A stretch of 64,000 nt of DNA, from positions 8,263-72,262 of the forward strand of contig JBIPPH010000006.1 of assembly GCA_044368575.1 (NCBI GenBank), given 5' to 3'. Shown piece after piece: positions 43,383-51,827 of this stretch. The notes below the pieces were generated by a model. That model was given only the letters and a program-made list of their open reading frames with translations. It had not been told where the DNA came from and did no database searches. A program made the translations under genes and the position numbers. Numbering within the stretch: the stretch's first letter is position 1; each line of letters begins with the position of its first letter. Origin of the DNA: JABMMZ01 sp044368575 (GTDB taxonomy: Bacteria; Bacteroidota; Bacteroidia; NS11-12g; UBA955).

Positions 43383-44380
43383 GCTTTCAATTGCAATTGC
43401 CATTGCCACGCGGATTGAACCATTTCATTTAAGCCCAATTCTGCTTTCCAACCCAATTGGGTTTCAGCTTTCTGCGCGTCAGCCCATACTTTTTCTACAT
43501 CACCTGCGCGTCTGTTGCCAATCTGATAAGGCAATTGAATCTGATTAACTGTCTCAAATGCTTTGATGATTTCAAGTACAGTATAACCATTGCCAGTGCC
43601 AATATTGAAGACTTCGAAATGGTTATTAGGATTCTGTGCTATAAATTGGAGTGCTTTAACGTGGGCCTTGGCTAAATCAACAACATGTATGTAATCGCGA
43701 ATACAGGTGCCGTCTTTGGTGTTGTAATCGTTGCCGAAAACAGTAAGCGAAGGTCTAATGCCCGCAGCAGTTTGAGTTATGAAGGGCATTAAATTATTGG
43801 GTACACCAATGGGCAATTCGCCAATTAAGGCAGATGCATGCGCACCTATTGGATTAAAATACCGAAGAGCTACGGTGTTAAGTCCCAAGCAATCCATCAA
43901 TATATCTTCACCCATTTGCTTGGTACGCCCATAAGGCGAGTTGGCACGTTTAATAGGGGCTAACTCATTAACCGGAGAATGATCTGGTTCACCATAAACA
44001 GTACATGAAGAGCTAAACACAAGGTTGTTTATGCCTTGATTTTGCATGGCTTCTAATAATGAGGTCATGCCGCCAATATTGTTCTTGTAATATTTTATGG
44101 GCGCTTGAACAGATTCACCAACCGCTTTAAAGGCGGCAAAATGAATAATACCGTGGATGTCTTCAGTTTTTAAGATGTTTGTCAGCGCAAGGGTATTGCA
44201 TACATCTTCATTGTAAAATGAAAACGAATGCTCACAAATTTGCTCTAACCTTTTTAATACCTCTATATTGGTATTGCTTAGATTGTCAATGATTATGGGC
44301 TTATAGCCGTTATTGAATAACTCAACAACAGTATGAGCGCCAATATAGCCTAAGCCACCTGTAACCAATATGTTTTTCAT
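43379..44380 (-). CDS. galE: UDP-glucose 4-epimerase
   Basis: 333 residues, extended SDR. NAD site TGGLGYIGAHT at residues 7-17, active-site YGRTK (Tyr-x-x-x-Lys) preceded by SSSCTVYG, and the specific segment RDYIHVVDLAKAH. Interconverts UDP-glucose and UDP-galactose. The ATG overlaps the upstream acyltransferase stop by four bases (ATGA), so translation is coupled. Confidence 0.95.
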   Translation of the reverse strand: MKNILVTGGLGYIGAHTVVELFNNGYKPIIIDNLSNTNIEVLKRLEQICEHSFSFYNEDVCNTLALTNILKTEDIHGIIHFAAFKAVGESVQAPIKYYKNNIGGMTSLLEAMQNQGINNLVFSSSCTVYGEPDHSPVNELAPIKRANSPYGRTKQMGEDILMDCLGLNTVALRYFNPIGAHASALIGELPIGVPNNLMPFITQTAAGIRPSLTVFGNDYNTKDGTCIRDYIHVVDLAKAHVKALQFIAQNPNNHFEVFNIGTGNGYTVLEIIKAFETVNQIQLPYQIGNRRAGDVEKVWADAQKAETQLGWKAELGLNEMVQSAWQWQLQLKA

Positions 44381-44952
44381 AGCGTTTTTATGACTTGATG
44401 GTTTTGCAATAGATAATGTTCGCCACTTTCTGGGCACTCAGCTTTGCCTTGTTCATCAAAATGCAATCGGTTCCCATAGGCTGATACCCATCCAATTTGT
44501 TTAGAGGGATTGCCCACTACTAATGCGAAATCAGGTACAGATTTAGTGACCACTGTGCCAGCGCCAATCATAGCGTATTGACCAATGGTATTGCCACATA
44601 TAATGGTGGCATTTGCACCTATGCTGGCTCCTTTTTGAATCAAGGTAGATTTGAATTCGTTTTGTCTGTTAATGGCGCTTCTAGGATTAATAACATTGGT
44701 AAAAACAGCACTAGGGCCAATGAATACATCGTCTTCACAAATAACACCTGTATACACAGAAACATTGTTTTGGATTTTAACCCCATTGCCAATAATGACT
44801 TTTGGGGAGATGACTACATTCTGACCAATATTGCAATTGTTGCCAATTTCAGAATGCGACATGATATGGGTAAAATGCCAAATTTTGCTGCCCGCTCCAA
44901 TCTTGCAATGGTCGTCAATAACGGCACTTGGATGAGCAAAAAAATCTGACAT
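44377..44952 (-). CDS. Sugar N-acetyltransferase, WbpD-like hexapeptide family
   Basis: 191 residues, almost all left-handed beta-helix: KIGAGSKIWHFTHIMSHSEI, NNCNIGQNVVISPKVIIG, FTNVINPRSAINRQNEFKST and IGANATIICGNTIG, ending VVGNPSKQIGW. The long match to UDP-2-acetamido-3-amino-glucuronate N-acetyltransferases (WbpD/WlbB) is by memory of the family. Those enzymes build di-N-acetylated uronic acids of O-antigens. ATG 44952 begins four bases after sucB. Grouping with galE and the GT4 gene supports a surface-sugar role. Confidence 0.85.
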   Translation of the reverse strand: MSDFFAHPSAVIDDHCKIGAGSKIWHFTHIMSHSEIGNNCNIGQNVVISPKVIIGNGVKIQNNVSVYTGVICEDDVFIGPSAVFTNVINPRSAINRQNEFKSTLIQKGASIGANATIICGNTIGQYAMIGAGTVVTKSVPDFALVVGNPSKQIGWVSAYGNRLHFDEQGKAECPESGEHYLLQNHQVIKTL

Positions 44953-44956
44953 AGGC

Positions 44957-46231
44957 TTATAAACCAAGCACTTTTTCTGAAGGCGCTTTGCCGTCAAACA
45001 ACATTTCTGGGTTTTCCAATAATTGTTTAACCCTTACCAAAAAGCTAACGCTTTCTCTGCCATCAATAATTCTATGATCGTAAGATAAGGCTACGTACAT
45101 CATTGGTCTGATAACCACTTGGCCATTTTCAGCTACTGGTCTTTCAACAATATTGTGCATGCCTAAAATGGCTGATTGAGGCGGATTTATGATGGGCGTA
45201 CTCATCATACTGCCAAATACACCACCGTTGGTAATGGTAAATGTACCTCCGCTCATTTCTTCCATTGACAATTTGTTCTCTCTGGCTTTTCCGGCCAAAC
45301 GTTTAACTTCTTTTTCAATGTCAGCTAGGCTCATGCCTTCTGCATTTCTGATAACTGGTACCACCAAGCCTCTAGGACCTGATACGGCAATAGAGATATC
45401 ACAATAGTCATTGAATTGAATTGAATCGCCATCGATAAAGGCATTCACCGCTGGCCAATCCAATAGGGCAATGCAGCAAGCTCTGGTAAAGAAACTCATA
45501 AAGCCAAGACCTACTTCGTGTTTTTCAGCAAAAGCATTTTTGTATTTGTTTCTTAAATCCATGATAGGCTTCATGTTGACTTCGTTGAAAGTCGTCAACA
45601 TAGCGGTTTCATTTTTTGCAGCCACTAAGCGTTTAGCAACTGTTTTACGTAAGTTGCTCATTTTTTCAACGCGGTTAACGCGTTCGCCATTGCCATTGTA
45701 TTTGTTGCTGCTTGAAGCGCCAATACCTTTCGCAACAATAGCTTCTAAAACATCGGTTTTGTTGATTTTGCCGTTAGGGCCAGTGCCTTTTACTTGATTG
45801 GGTTTTAAGCCATAGGCCAACATTAATTCTTTTGCCAATGGGGCAATGTGCACAGCACTATCAAAGTCTTCTGCTGGAGCAGGACTAGCGGCAACTGGTT
45901 TGTCTGCGGCTTTCTCTGCAGGTTTTTTATCTTCTTTAACAGCGGCTGTTTCTTTTTTGGCTTCAGCTTTAGGGGCGTTGGCCGGAGCTTTAGCTTTGTC
46001 GTCGATTTCAACGATAACAGCACCTACTTTAATTTCATCGCCGTCTTTAGCCAATTGTTTGGTGATTACACCAGCGGCTTCAGCATTGACTTCAAAAGTG
46101 GCTTTTTCACTTTCAAGTTCTACTAGTGGTTCATCGAGTTGAACATAGTCTCCAACTTGTTTTAACCATTTTGATACGGTTACTTCGCTAATCGATTCAC
46201 CTGGGCTAGGAACTTTGATTTCAATTGACAT
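44957..46231 (-). CDS. sucB: Dihydrolipoamide succinyltransferase (2-oxoglutarate dehydrogenase E2)
   Basis: 424 residues. Lipoyl domain 1-75 with the modified Lys in LESEKATFEV, an Ala/Lys/Pro linker, a peripheral-subunit-binding domain (about 125-165, HIAPLAKELMLAYGLK and GTGPNGKINKTDV) and the catalytic domain with SYDHRIIDGRE (His-x3-Asp-Gly). GFMSFFTRACC is the family's typical substrate segment. No E1 gene is adjacent. The longer in-frame start at 46255 would lie inside the promoter box. Confidence 0.95.
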   Translation of the reverse strand: MSIEIKVPSPGESISEVTVSKWLKQVGDYVQLDEPLVELESEKATFEVNAEAAGVITKQLAKDGDEIKVGAVIVEIDDKAKAPANAPKAEAKKETAAVKEDKKPAEKAADKPVAASPAPAEDFDSAVHIAPLAKELMLAYGLKPNQVKGTGPNGKINKTDVLEAIVAKGIGASSSNKYNGNGERVNRVEKMSNLRKTVAKRLVAAKNETAMLTTFNEVNMKPIMDLRNKYKNAFAEKHEVGLGFMSFFTRACCIALLDWPAVNAFIDGDSIQFNDYCDISIAVSGPRGLVVPVIRNAEGMSLADIEKEVKRLAGKARENKLSMEEMSGGTFTITNGGVFGSMMSTPIINPPQSAILGMHNIVERPVAENGQVVIRPMMYVALSYDHRIIDGRESVSFLVRVKQLLENPEMLFDGKAPSEKVLGL

Positions 46232-46252
46232 ATTCAGAATGTATATACTCTG

Positions 46253-46260
46253 CAAAAATA
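46253..46260 (-). promoter_or_regulatory. Promoter -7 box (TATTTTTG) for sucB
   Basis: Minus-strand exact TAnnTTTG match, 22 bases before the sucB ATG. It follows the 3' end of the kdsC-like gene by 53 bases, so sucB, the acetyltransferase and galE form a separate unit. Confidence 0.5.
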
Positions 46261-46313
46261 GTCAATTTATCAAGAAGCACAAATCTACGGGCAGATAAAG
46301 TGCAAATTGTGGC

Positions 46314-46835
46314 TTACCAAGTGTGAGAATGTTCACTCCACCATTTGCCATGGAGTTTAAGCGTCATTTCAATGAGGTCTCTTACACAACCTTTTCCGCC
46401 ATTAATAGGGGAAATGTATTGACATATGGATTTGATGTCTTTGGCAGCATCATTTGGGCAAGCGGATAAGCCTACTTGCTTGAGTAACTCATAATCTGGT
46501 AAATCATCGCCCATGTAGGCAATTTCAGAGGCATGTAAACCGTGTTTGTTTTTAAACAAATCAAAGGCGGCTTGTTTGTGTTGTTGACCCGTGAAAATAT
46601 CTTTCAAGCCCAATTGCTGAAAGCGTCTTTCTATGCCCATGGATTGACCACCAGAAATAATGGCAATGGGGTAATGCATTTTGATGGCATGTTGAAGTGC
46701 GTAGCCATCTTTGATGTTAAAACTCCTTAAAAATTCGCCTTGTTCAGTTGCCAAAACTTGGCCATCGGTCATAACACCATCAACATCAAAAATAAACGCT
46801 TTAATAGCATGCAGTTGTTCGTGAATAAGCGGCAT
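46314..46835 (-). CDS. kdsC: KdsC-like HAD phosphatase (KDO-8-phosphate phosphatase)
   Basis: 173 residues of the C0 (capless) HAD type. Motif I FIFDVDGVMTDG, motif II SGGQS, motif III/IV with late Lys and YMGDDLPDYELL. The family removes phosphate from KDO-8-P in lipopolysaccharide core synthesis; related members act on other phospho-sugars, so the substrate is probable, not certain. Its start overlaps the SGNH stop by one base. Confidence 0.9.
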   Translation of the reverse strand: MPLIHEQLHAIKAFIFDVDGVMTDGQVLATEQGEFLRSFNIKDGYALQHAIKMHYPIAIISGGQSMGIERRFQQLGLKDIFTGQQHKQAAFDLFKNKHGLHASEIAYMGDDLPDYELLKQVGLSACPNDAAKDIKSICQYISPINGGKGCVRDLIEMTLKLHGKWWSEHSHTW

Positions 46836-47884
46836 TAGTGTATGATTTTTTTAGAAGTAATTTCGTCGTGAAGGATTTCTGCGCACATGTCTGCGCCATC
46901 AATGGTAAAATGATAGCCATCGTAAAAGAATCTAGAGTCTTTTGGCAAGCGGGCGTTCAAATTGATAAATGGTAAATTTAATTCATTGGCCACATCAAAT
47001 GTAACCTTGTTGTACATTTTTAAAATGTAAGATCTTGTTTTGCCATTCATTTGCCCTGTTTTTAAATCACCAAGATAAATGTTCGTGTAGAGGTCATTTT
47101 CGTCAGAGAACAATATGCTCTGACCAATGAAAACAAGTTGAATATTATTGTCTTTACAGAGTTTAGCGAACTCAGTTATGCGTTGTTTGTAAGCAGCCAA
47201 ATAAGTTTGTTCTTTTTGCATTCTGGCCATCATTTCATCGTCTGTCATTTTGAGCTTAGGCAATTGACTTAAATTGGTGTACACTTGGTGGTTTAAACCC
47301 ACTTGTTTGGCTTTGCCTGCTCTAATGATATTGACAATTGTGGAGGGTAATTCAAGGAAATTATAGGCGCGCTTTATTGGTGAAACATTCACATCAAAAT
47401 GACTAGGGGTATCCAACTCCATATCATTTAAACCTGCCATTAAAAAAATGTAATTGGGTTTTAACTTTAAGATGTATTGTTTCAGCATTTGCAAGTTGCC
47501 ATAGCTTGATTGACCATCCATACCAGCATTGTTTAACCATAAGTCTGGAAACTCAACTTTTAATTTATCTCCCAACACATTAGGCCAATCTTTACCATCT
47601 GTCAAATACATGCATTCACTGGTGCTGCCTCCCATACAAATGACTTTAATTTTTGCTGAATCATTGGGTTCTGGCCCTCTCAGACCAATGCTGTTTTTGC
47701 TGTGGATTACCTTTTGATCCATACCGTCGTAGGCCGGCAAGTCTATGGTGTATTTGGTGTTTTTAGGCAGCACTATGCTACCGTTTTTAACGCGAGCAGT
47801 AAATGGGTTGTAAAGGTGTAGTGCAATCTCGAGGCATATCAAGACAAGGCCAACATATGCACTAATCTTCCAAAACTTTTTCAT
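46835..47884 (-). CDS. SGNH/GDSL hydrolase family protein, membrane-anchored
   Basis: 349 residues. An N-terminal hydrophobic helix (about 7-24) anchors an extracytoplasmic SGNH domain: block I CMGGSTSEC with Ser87, block II NAGMDGQSSYG, block III MAGLND and block V with DGYHFT. These are complete, so an esterase or O-acyl transfer activity is possible; sugar or peptidoglycan deacetylation is a guess from neighbours. Operon with the kdsC-like gene (1-base overlap). Confidence 0.82.
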   Translation of the reverse strand: MKKFWKISAYVGLVLICLEIALHLYNPFTARVKNGSIVLPKNTKYTIDLPAYDGMDQKVIHSKNSIGLRGPEPNDSAKIKVICMGGSTSECMYLTDGKDWPNVLGDKLKVEFPDLWLNNAGMDGQSSYGNLQMLKQYILKLKPNYIFLMAGLNDMELDTPSHFDVNVSPIKRAYNFLELPSTIVNIIRAGKAKQVGLNHQVYTNLSQLPKLKMTDDEMMARMQKEQTYLAAYKQRITEFAKLCKDNNIQLVFIGQSILFSDENDLYTNIYLGDLKTGQMNGKTRSYILKMYNKVTFDVANELNLPFINLNARLPKDSRFFYDGYHFTIDGADMCAEILHDEITSKKIIH

Positions 47885-47889
47885 TGGAA

Positions 47890-47897
47890 CAAAGGTA
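47890..47897 (-). promoter_or_regulatory. Promoter -7 box (TACCTTTG) for SGNH-kdsC
   Basis: Minus-strand TACCTTTG, same sequence as for adk and rpmB, ending six bases before the ATG at 47884. TTG at 47918-47916 with an 18-base spacer is a -33 candidate. Confidence 0.5.
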
Positions 47898-47940
47898 ATT
47901 AAAATTGATATTGGTCAATGCGCCATACCATTAAAAAACA

Positions 47941-47948
47941 TAAATTTG
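47941..47948 (+). promoter_or_regulatory. Promoter -7 box (TAAATTTG) for the aldehyde dehydrogenase gene
   Basis: Exact TAnnTTTG match ending five bases before the first ATG (47953) and 14 before the second (47962). Confidence 0.5.
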
Positions 47949-47952
47949 TGGT

Positions 47953-49491
47953 ATGCAAAACATGTCTTCAGTTTTAAAACAATTGGGCGTTCGCTCTGTA
48001 AGTGAAAGCGTCTGTACCGGTGTCAATTGGATTACAGCCGTGGGTAGTCAAAAGAAAACCATTCAATCTCCTGTTGATGGCAAAGCCATTGGCAGCGTGG
48101 TGTATGCCACAGAAACAGAATACGAAGCCGTAATGAAACGCGCTCAAGATGCGTTTTTGATTTGGCGCAATATGCCAGCCCCCAAGCGTGGAGAAATTGT
48201 AAGACAATACGGCAATGTGTTAAGAGAAAACAAAGATGCATTAGGCGCTTTGGTGAGTTATGAAATGGGTAAAAGTCTGCAAGAAGGCAAGGGTGAAGTG
48301 CAAGAAATGATAGACATCTGTGATTTTGCAGTCGGCTTGAGTAGACAACTTTATGGCTTAAACATACAAAGTGAAAGACCAGAACATCGCATGATGGAAC
48401 AATGGCACCCATTGGGTATAGTAGGCGTTATTTCTGCCTTTAATTTTCCTGTGGCTGTTTGGAGTTGGAATGCCATGATAGCCGCTGTTTGTGGCAATGT
48501 GTGTATATGGAAACCTTCTGAGAAAACACCATTATCGGCTGTGGCATGTATGAATTTATTAAAAAGCGTTTTGCAAGCCAATCAATTGTCTGAGGGTATT
48601 TTTACTTTGATCAATGGCGATGCCGATATGGGCAAAAGAATGGCTGAAGATAACAGAATCGCTTTGGTGTCAGCAACTGGCAGTACCCGCATGGGTAAAT
48701 CAGTGGCACAAACTGTAGCGGCTAGATTGGGCAAATCTTTGTTAGAATTAGGCGGTAATAATGCCATCATTATCAGTGAACATGCTGATCTTAAAATGGC
48801 TTTGAGAGCAGTTGTGTTTGGAGCGGTTGGAACAGCTGGTCAACGTTGTACAACTACCAGACGTTTAATCGTTCATGCTTCAGTTTATGATCAATTTTTA
48901 AAACAATTGGTGAAGGCCTATAAACAGCTTAAAATTGGCAATCCTCTTTTAGAAGAGAATCATGTGGGCCCTTTGATTGATAAAGCGGCCGTTGATCAAT
49001 TCAGTTCTGCATTGACTCAACTTAAACAAGCAGGCGGTAAAGTATTATATGGTGGCAAGGTATTGTCTGGAGCAGGCTATGAAAGTGGCTGTTATGTGCA
49101 ACCTGCTATTTGTGAAGCCATGAATACTTATAGCATAGTGCAACACGAAACCTTTGCACCTATTTTATATGTTATGAAATATCAGCATTTGAGCGAAGCC
49201 TTGGCCATGCAAAATGATGTTAAACAAGGTTTGAGTTCAGCGATCTTTACCAATGCTATTCAAGAGGCAGAGCGCTTTATTAGTGCAGCTGGTTCTGATT
49301 GCGGTATTGCCAATGTGAATATTGGTACCTCTGGGGCTGAAATAGGGGGTGCATTTGGTGGTGAAAAAGAAACTGGTGGTGGCAGAGAAAGTGGTAGCGA
49401 CAGTTGGAAAGCCTACATGCGCAGGCAAACCAATACCATTAATTATGGTACTACCATTCCTTTGGCTCAAGGTATCAAATTTGACCTCTGA
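47953..49491 (+). CDS. Aldehyde dehydrogenase, ALDH7 type (aminoadipate semialdehyde)
   Basis: 512 residues. Catalytic Cys299 in GQRCTTTRRL, base Glu265 in LELGGNN, and the NAD-site segments FNFPVAVWSWN and WKPSEKTP. The sequence around Cys, and the HPLGIVGVISAFNFP and GGAFGGEKETGGGRESGSD segments, resemble the antiquitin group (ALDH7A1, AmaB), which oxidises alpha-aminoadipic semialdehyde in lysine breakdown. No other lysine catabolism gene is adjacent, so the substrate is inferred. The second ATG (47962) is an alternative start. Confidence 0.9.
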   Translation: MQNMSSVLKQLGVRSVSESVCTGVNWITAVGSQKKTIQSPVDGKAIGSVVYATETEYEAVMKRAQDAFLIWRNMPAPKRGEIVRQYGNVLRENKDALGALVSYEMGKSLQEGKGEVQEMIDICDFAVGLSRQLYGLNIQSERPEHRMMEQWHPLGIVGVISAFNFPVAVWSWNAMIAAVCGNVCIWKPSEKTPLSAVACMNLLKSVLQANQLSEGIFTLINGDADMGKRMAEDNRIALVSATGSTRMGKSVAQTVAARLGKSLLELGGNNAIIISEHADLKMALRAVVFGAVGTAGQRCTTTRRLIVHASVYDQFLKQLVKAYKQLKIGNPLLEENHVGPLIDKAAVDQFSSALTQLKQAGGKVLYGGKVLSGAGYESGCYVQPAICEAMNTYSIVQHETFAPILYVMKYQHLSEALAMQNDVKQGLSSAIFTNAIQEAERFISAAGSDCGIANVNIGTSGAEIGGAFGGEKETGGGRESGSDSWKAYMRRQTNTINYGTTIPLAQGIKFDL

Positions 49492-49508
49492 TCGGGTATT
49501 GTTTTTTT

Positions 49509-49548
49509 AGTTTAAATGTCTTAACTTCGGTTAAACTAAATTTAAACT
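49509..49548. promoter_or_regulatory. 40-base imperfect palindrome directly before a LytTR regulator gene
   Basis: AGTTTAAAT (49509-49517) and ATTTAAACT (49540-49548) form a perfect 9-base inverted repeat ending on the base before the ATG. Nested inside on almost the same centre is TTAAC-TTCG-GTTAA (49521-49534), a hairpin with a cUUCGg tetraloop. TAACTTCG (49522-49529) is also a promoter-box variant. It could be an autoregulatory operator, an RNA hairpin in the leader, or both. Confidence 0.5.
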
Positions 49549-50289
49549 ATGAAAATTGTGATCATTGAAAAAGATGCACGGGTTGCATCTGAACTCGAAT
49601 CGGTGCTAACGGCACAAAATCAAGTATTGTATTTAATTGGAAAGGTACAAGGCAAAAAGGCCTTGCAAGTGCATCTCAAACACATGGTGCCAGATGCGTT
49701 TTTCATCAACAGCAATCAATTGAATAAGCTGCCAGAGGATTTCTTTTCTAATGTTAATGAATTAAAAGCACATGTGGTCTTGTATGGTAAATCCAAGAAA
49801 CATGCTTTAGAAGTGATTCGACGCAATTTGGTAGACTATTTGAGTATTCCATTTGAATCTGTTGCAATCAATAGCGCATTGCAAAGAATTCTTGATCGCA
49901 TGAAAATGCAGATGATCATACAAAATACTTATAAAAAGGCCAGTCAAAATGGGGCGGCGCCATTAGGTAATACCATTATGGTGTATGACAATGAGCGTTT
50001 AAATCCTATTGACATCAATAAAATCATCAAAATAAAAGCGCAAGGGGCCTATTCTGAAATCTATGTTCAAGGCGCCAAGAAAATACTTACTTCAAAACAT
50101 TTAGCTGTATATGAAAGGGCATTGAATGATAAATCATTTATTCGTATTCACGACGCCTGCTTAATCAATGCAGAACATGTTACGGCCTATAAACCCGGAG
50201 TGAATGCTAAGGTTCAATTAAAAGACAATACTTACGAATCTGTCTCTAAGCGCAAGAAGAAAGTGTTCTTAAATTATTTCAGAGCTTAA
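49549..50289 (+). CDS. LytTR-family regulator with degenerate receiver domain
   Basis: 246 residues. The N-terminal part (1-115) has receiver topology, but Asn54 stands where the phosphorylated Asp is expected (DAFFIN), Ile100 replaces the Lys of the KPF motif (DYLSIPF), and the switch Thr/Ser is not evident. The N-terminal acidic pair (Glu7, Asp9) is partly kept. Residues about 145-246 are a LytTR DNA-binding domain (IKIKAQGAYSEIYVQGAKKI, FIRIHDACLINAEHV, SKRKKK). No sensor kinase is adjacent. It likely works without phosphorylation. Its stop overlaps the methyltransferase stop in a TTAA palindrome. Confidence 0.85.
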   Translation: MKIVIIEKDARVASELESVLTAQNQVLYLIGKVQGKKALQVHLKHMVPDAFFINSNQLNKLPEDFFSNVNELKAHVVLYGKSKKHALEVIRRNLVDYLSIPFESVAINSALQRILDRMKMQMIIQNTYKKASQNGAAPLGNTIMVYDNERLNPIDINKIIKIKAQGAYSEIYVQGAKKILTSKHLAVYERALNDKSFIRIHDACLINAEHVTAYKPGVNAKVQLKDNTYESVSKRKKKVFLNYFRA

Positions 50290-51017
50290 AATATGGATAG
50301 ACCTTTACCATTGTGCTGACACAAAACAGCATAAGCATTGGGCTTAATTTTTTTGTACGGACTTAATGATACAATTAAGTTCTTTAATTTTTGAGTGAGG
50401 CGTTTGAGTGGTTGATGTTTGAATTGGAAATCAATTTGTGCATGATTGGTGAACAAGAAACGTTCGTCAATCACTTCAAATCCCTCACTTTTCAATAAAA
50501 ATTTAAATAAAGCTGGTGTGTAAATATTGATGTGACCATAGTCCAAATAATGTTGGATTTTTTGATCTACATAAAAGCTAAAATCAATAGGCACTTCAAA
50601 GTAATGGTAGTTCGCTACTCTAGCGATTTCTCTCAACAATAACCTTGGGTGTTCAACATGTTCAATTACGTGGCTGCAAAGTGAAAGTTCGAAGGATTTG
50701 TTGTCAAATGGTATTTTATAACCATCAAATTTTTGAACTGATTTAAGCGACTTTAATTGGCGCTCTTGAATGGCAGCAATGCCAGAATCTGAAATTTCTA
50801 AACTACTTAACTCATCTGTAAAGTTTGCTTTATCTAATTCTGCAATCACAGCGCCATTGCCTGAGCCAATATCAATGGTTTTTGCTGATTTGAATCTGCT
50901 GCATAAGTCCAAAATATTTTTGGCTTTTTGTTGGCCACCCAATTGACGCCATTCATTGTTCTCAGAATGGTATTGTTGGTTGTAAGTGTCTTGCACTTGA
51001 GTTGACGCATTGCTCAT
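50286..51017 (-). CDS. Class I SAM-dependent methyltransferase
   Basis: 243 residues. Motif I TIDIGSGNGAVIAELD near 46-61, an acidic SLEISD after beta-2, and CSHVIEHVEHPRLLLREIAR after beta-4, the pattern of the Methyltransf_11 small-molecule or lipid type. The substrate cannot be told. It lies 45 bases behind the L,D-transpeptidase gene and may be the last of the pyk run. Confidence 0.85.
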   Translation of the reverse strand: MSNASTQVQDTYNQQYHSENNEWRQLGGQQKAKNILDLCSRFKSAKTIDIGSGNGAVIAELDKANFTDELSSLEISDSGIAAIQERQLKSLKSVQKFDGYKIPFDNKSFELSLCSHVIEHVEHPRLLLREIARVANYHYFEVPIDFSFYVDQKIQHYLDYGHINIYTPALFKFLLKSEGFEVIDERFLFTNHAQIDFQFKHQPLKRLTQKLKNLIVSLSPYKKIKPNAYAVLCQHNGKGLSIF

Positions 51018-51062
51018 CTTAGGGCAAATTTAACATAAACCATATAATTACCAAGCATTCGC

Positions 51063-51824
51063 TTAGTAGTTCACAATGTATTTGCCTTTAGGGTCAACCG
51101 CAATTTTTGGCGGGCAATGCATGAGTTCAAAGTAATTATAACCCTCTTGTAAATTTTTCCAAAACTCTTGACGAATAGGGTCAAAGTTGTAATAAGATTT
51201 TAAATATTTCAGATTGCTGGTATGCATTCTGCAAGGGTAAATATGAACAGGAATATGGTAATTGGTGTCTCGGTTGTTTTGAGCTTGTACATTACACCAA
51301 TACAAAGTTTTGATAACATCATCGTTCATGGGTAAGCAGCCAATAGTAACAGAATCTCCATGCACAAATATTTGTCCGCCGTAACTGCCTTTTTTGCCCA
51401 AAATACTATCGCTTTTGTTGGGGTAGGAGATCTTATAGCTTAAATAAAAATTACTGTAGGGATTGTATTGATTGATGTAATAATAACCCTCAGGAACTTG
51501 ATAATCACCTTCCATGCGCTTAGGGCCTAAATTGCCAGACAACGCCATGATATTGTAAGTTTCAATCAGTCGGTAGGCATGGTGAGCGCTGTCTGCACCC
51601 CAAAGTTCCATTTGTTTTTCTTTTTTAAACACTCGCCAATAAATGAACTTAGGTGGGTAGCTTAACTGGGCTTCATAAAACACCTTTTTAAGGTGTTCGT
51701 CACTGCTCATGCGGGCATTCCAAACCCTTTGATTACCCAATTGTTTTTCCGTAATGACCTGAGGTTGTGCCCAAGCCAAGCTGCAGCTAAAAAAGGTAAT
51801 ATACAGAACAATTCTGCCTAACAT
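51063..51824 (-). CDS. L,D-transpeptidase family protein (YkuD/YafK type)
   Basis: 253 residues with a signal peptide (about 1-19, ending SLAWAQ). Catalytic motif FVHGDSVTIGCLPM contains the His-Gly and the Ser-x-Gly-Cys with the nucleophilic Cys; EGYYYINQYNPYSNFYLSY is the preceding conserved strand. The layout is that of the YafK branch, in which some members cut rather than form cross-links, so either a peptidoglycan transpeptidase or a hydrolase. Three bases after pyk, on the same strand. Confidence 0.87.
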   Translation of the reverse strand: MLGRIVLYITFFSCSLAWAQPQVITEKQLGNQRVWNARMSSDEHLKKVFYEAQLSYPPKFIYWRVFKKEKQMELWGADSAHHAYRLIETYNIMALSGNLGPKRMEGDYQVPEGYYYINQYNPYSNFYLSYKISYPNKSDSILGKKGSYGGQIFVHGDSVTIGCLPMNDDVIKTLYWCNVQAQNNRDTNYHIPVHIYPCRMHTSNLKYLKSYYNFDPIRQEFWKNLQEGYNYFELMHCPPKIAVDPKGKYIVNY

Positions 51825-51827
51825 GGT

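Noticed and set aside
2999..47897. Identical TACCTTTG octamers at 2999, 28485 and 47890 as a dispersed repeat
   Set aside because: They all sit at promoter position before genes and fit the -7 consensus, so they are explained as promoter boxes.
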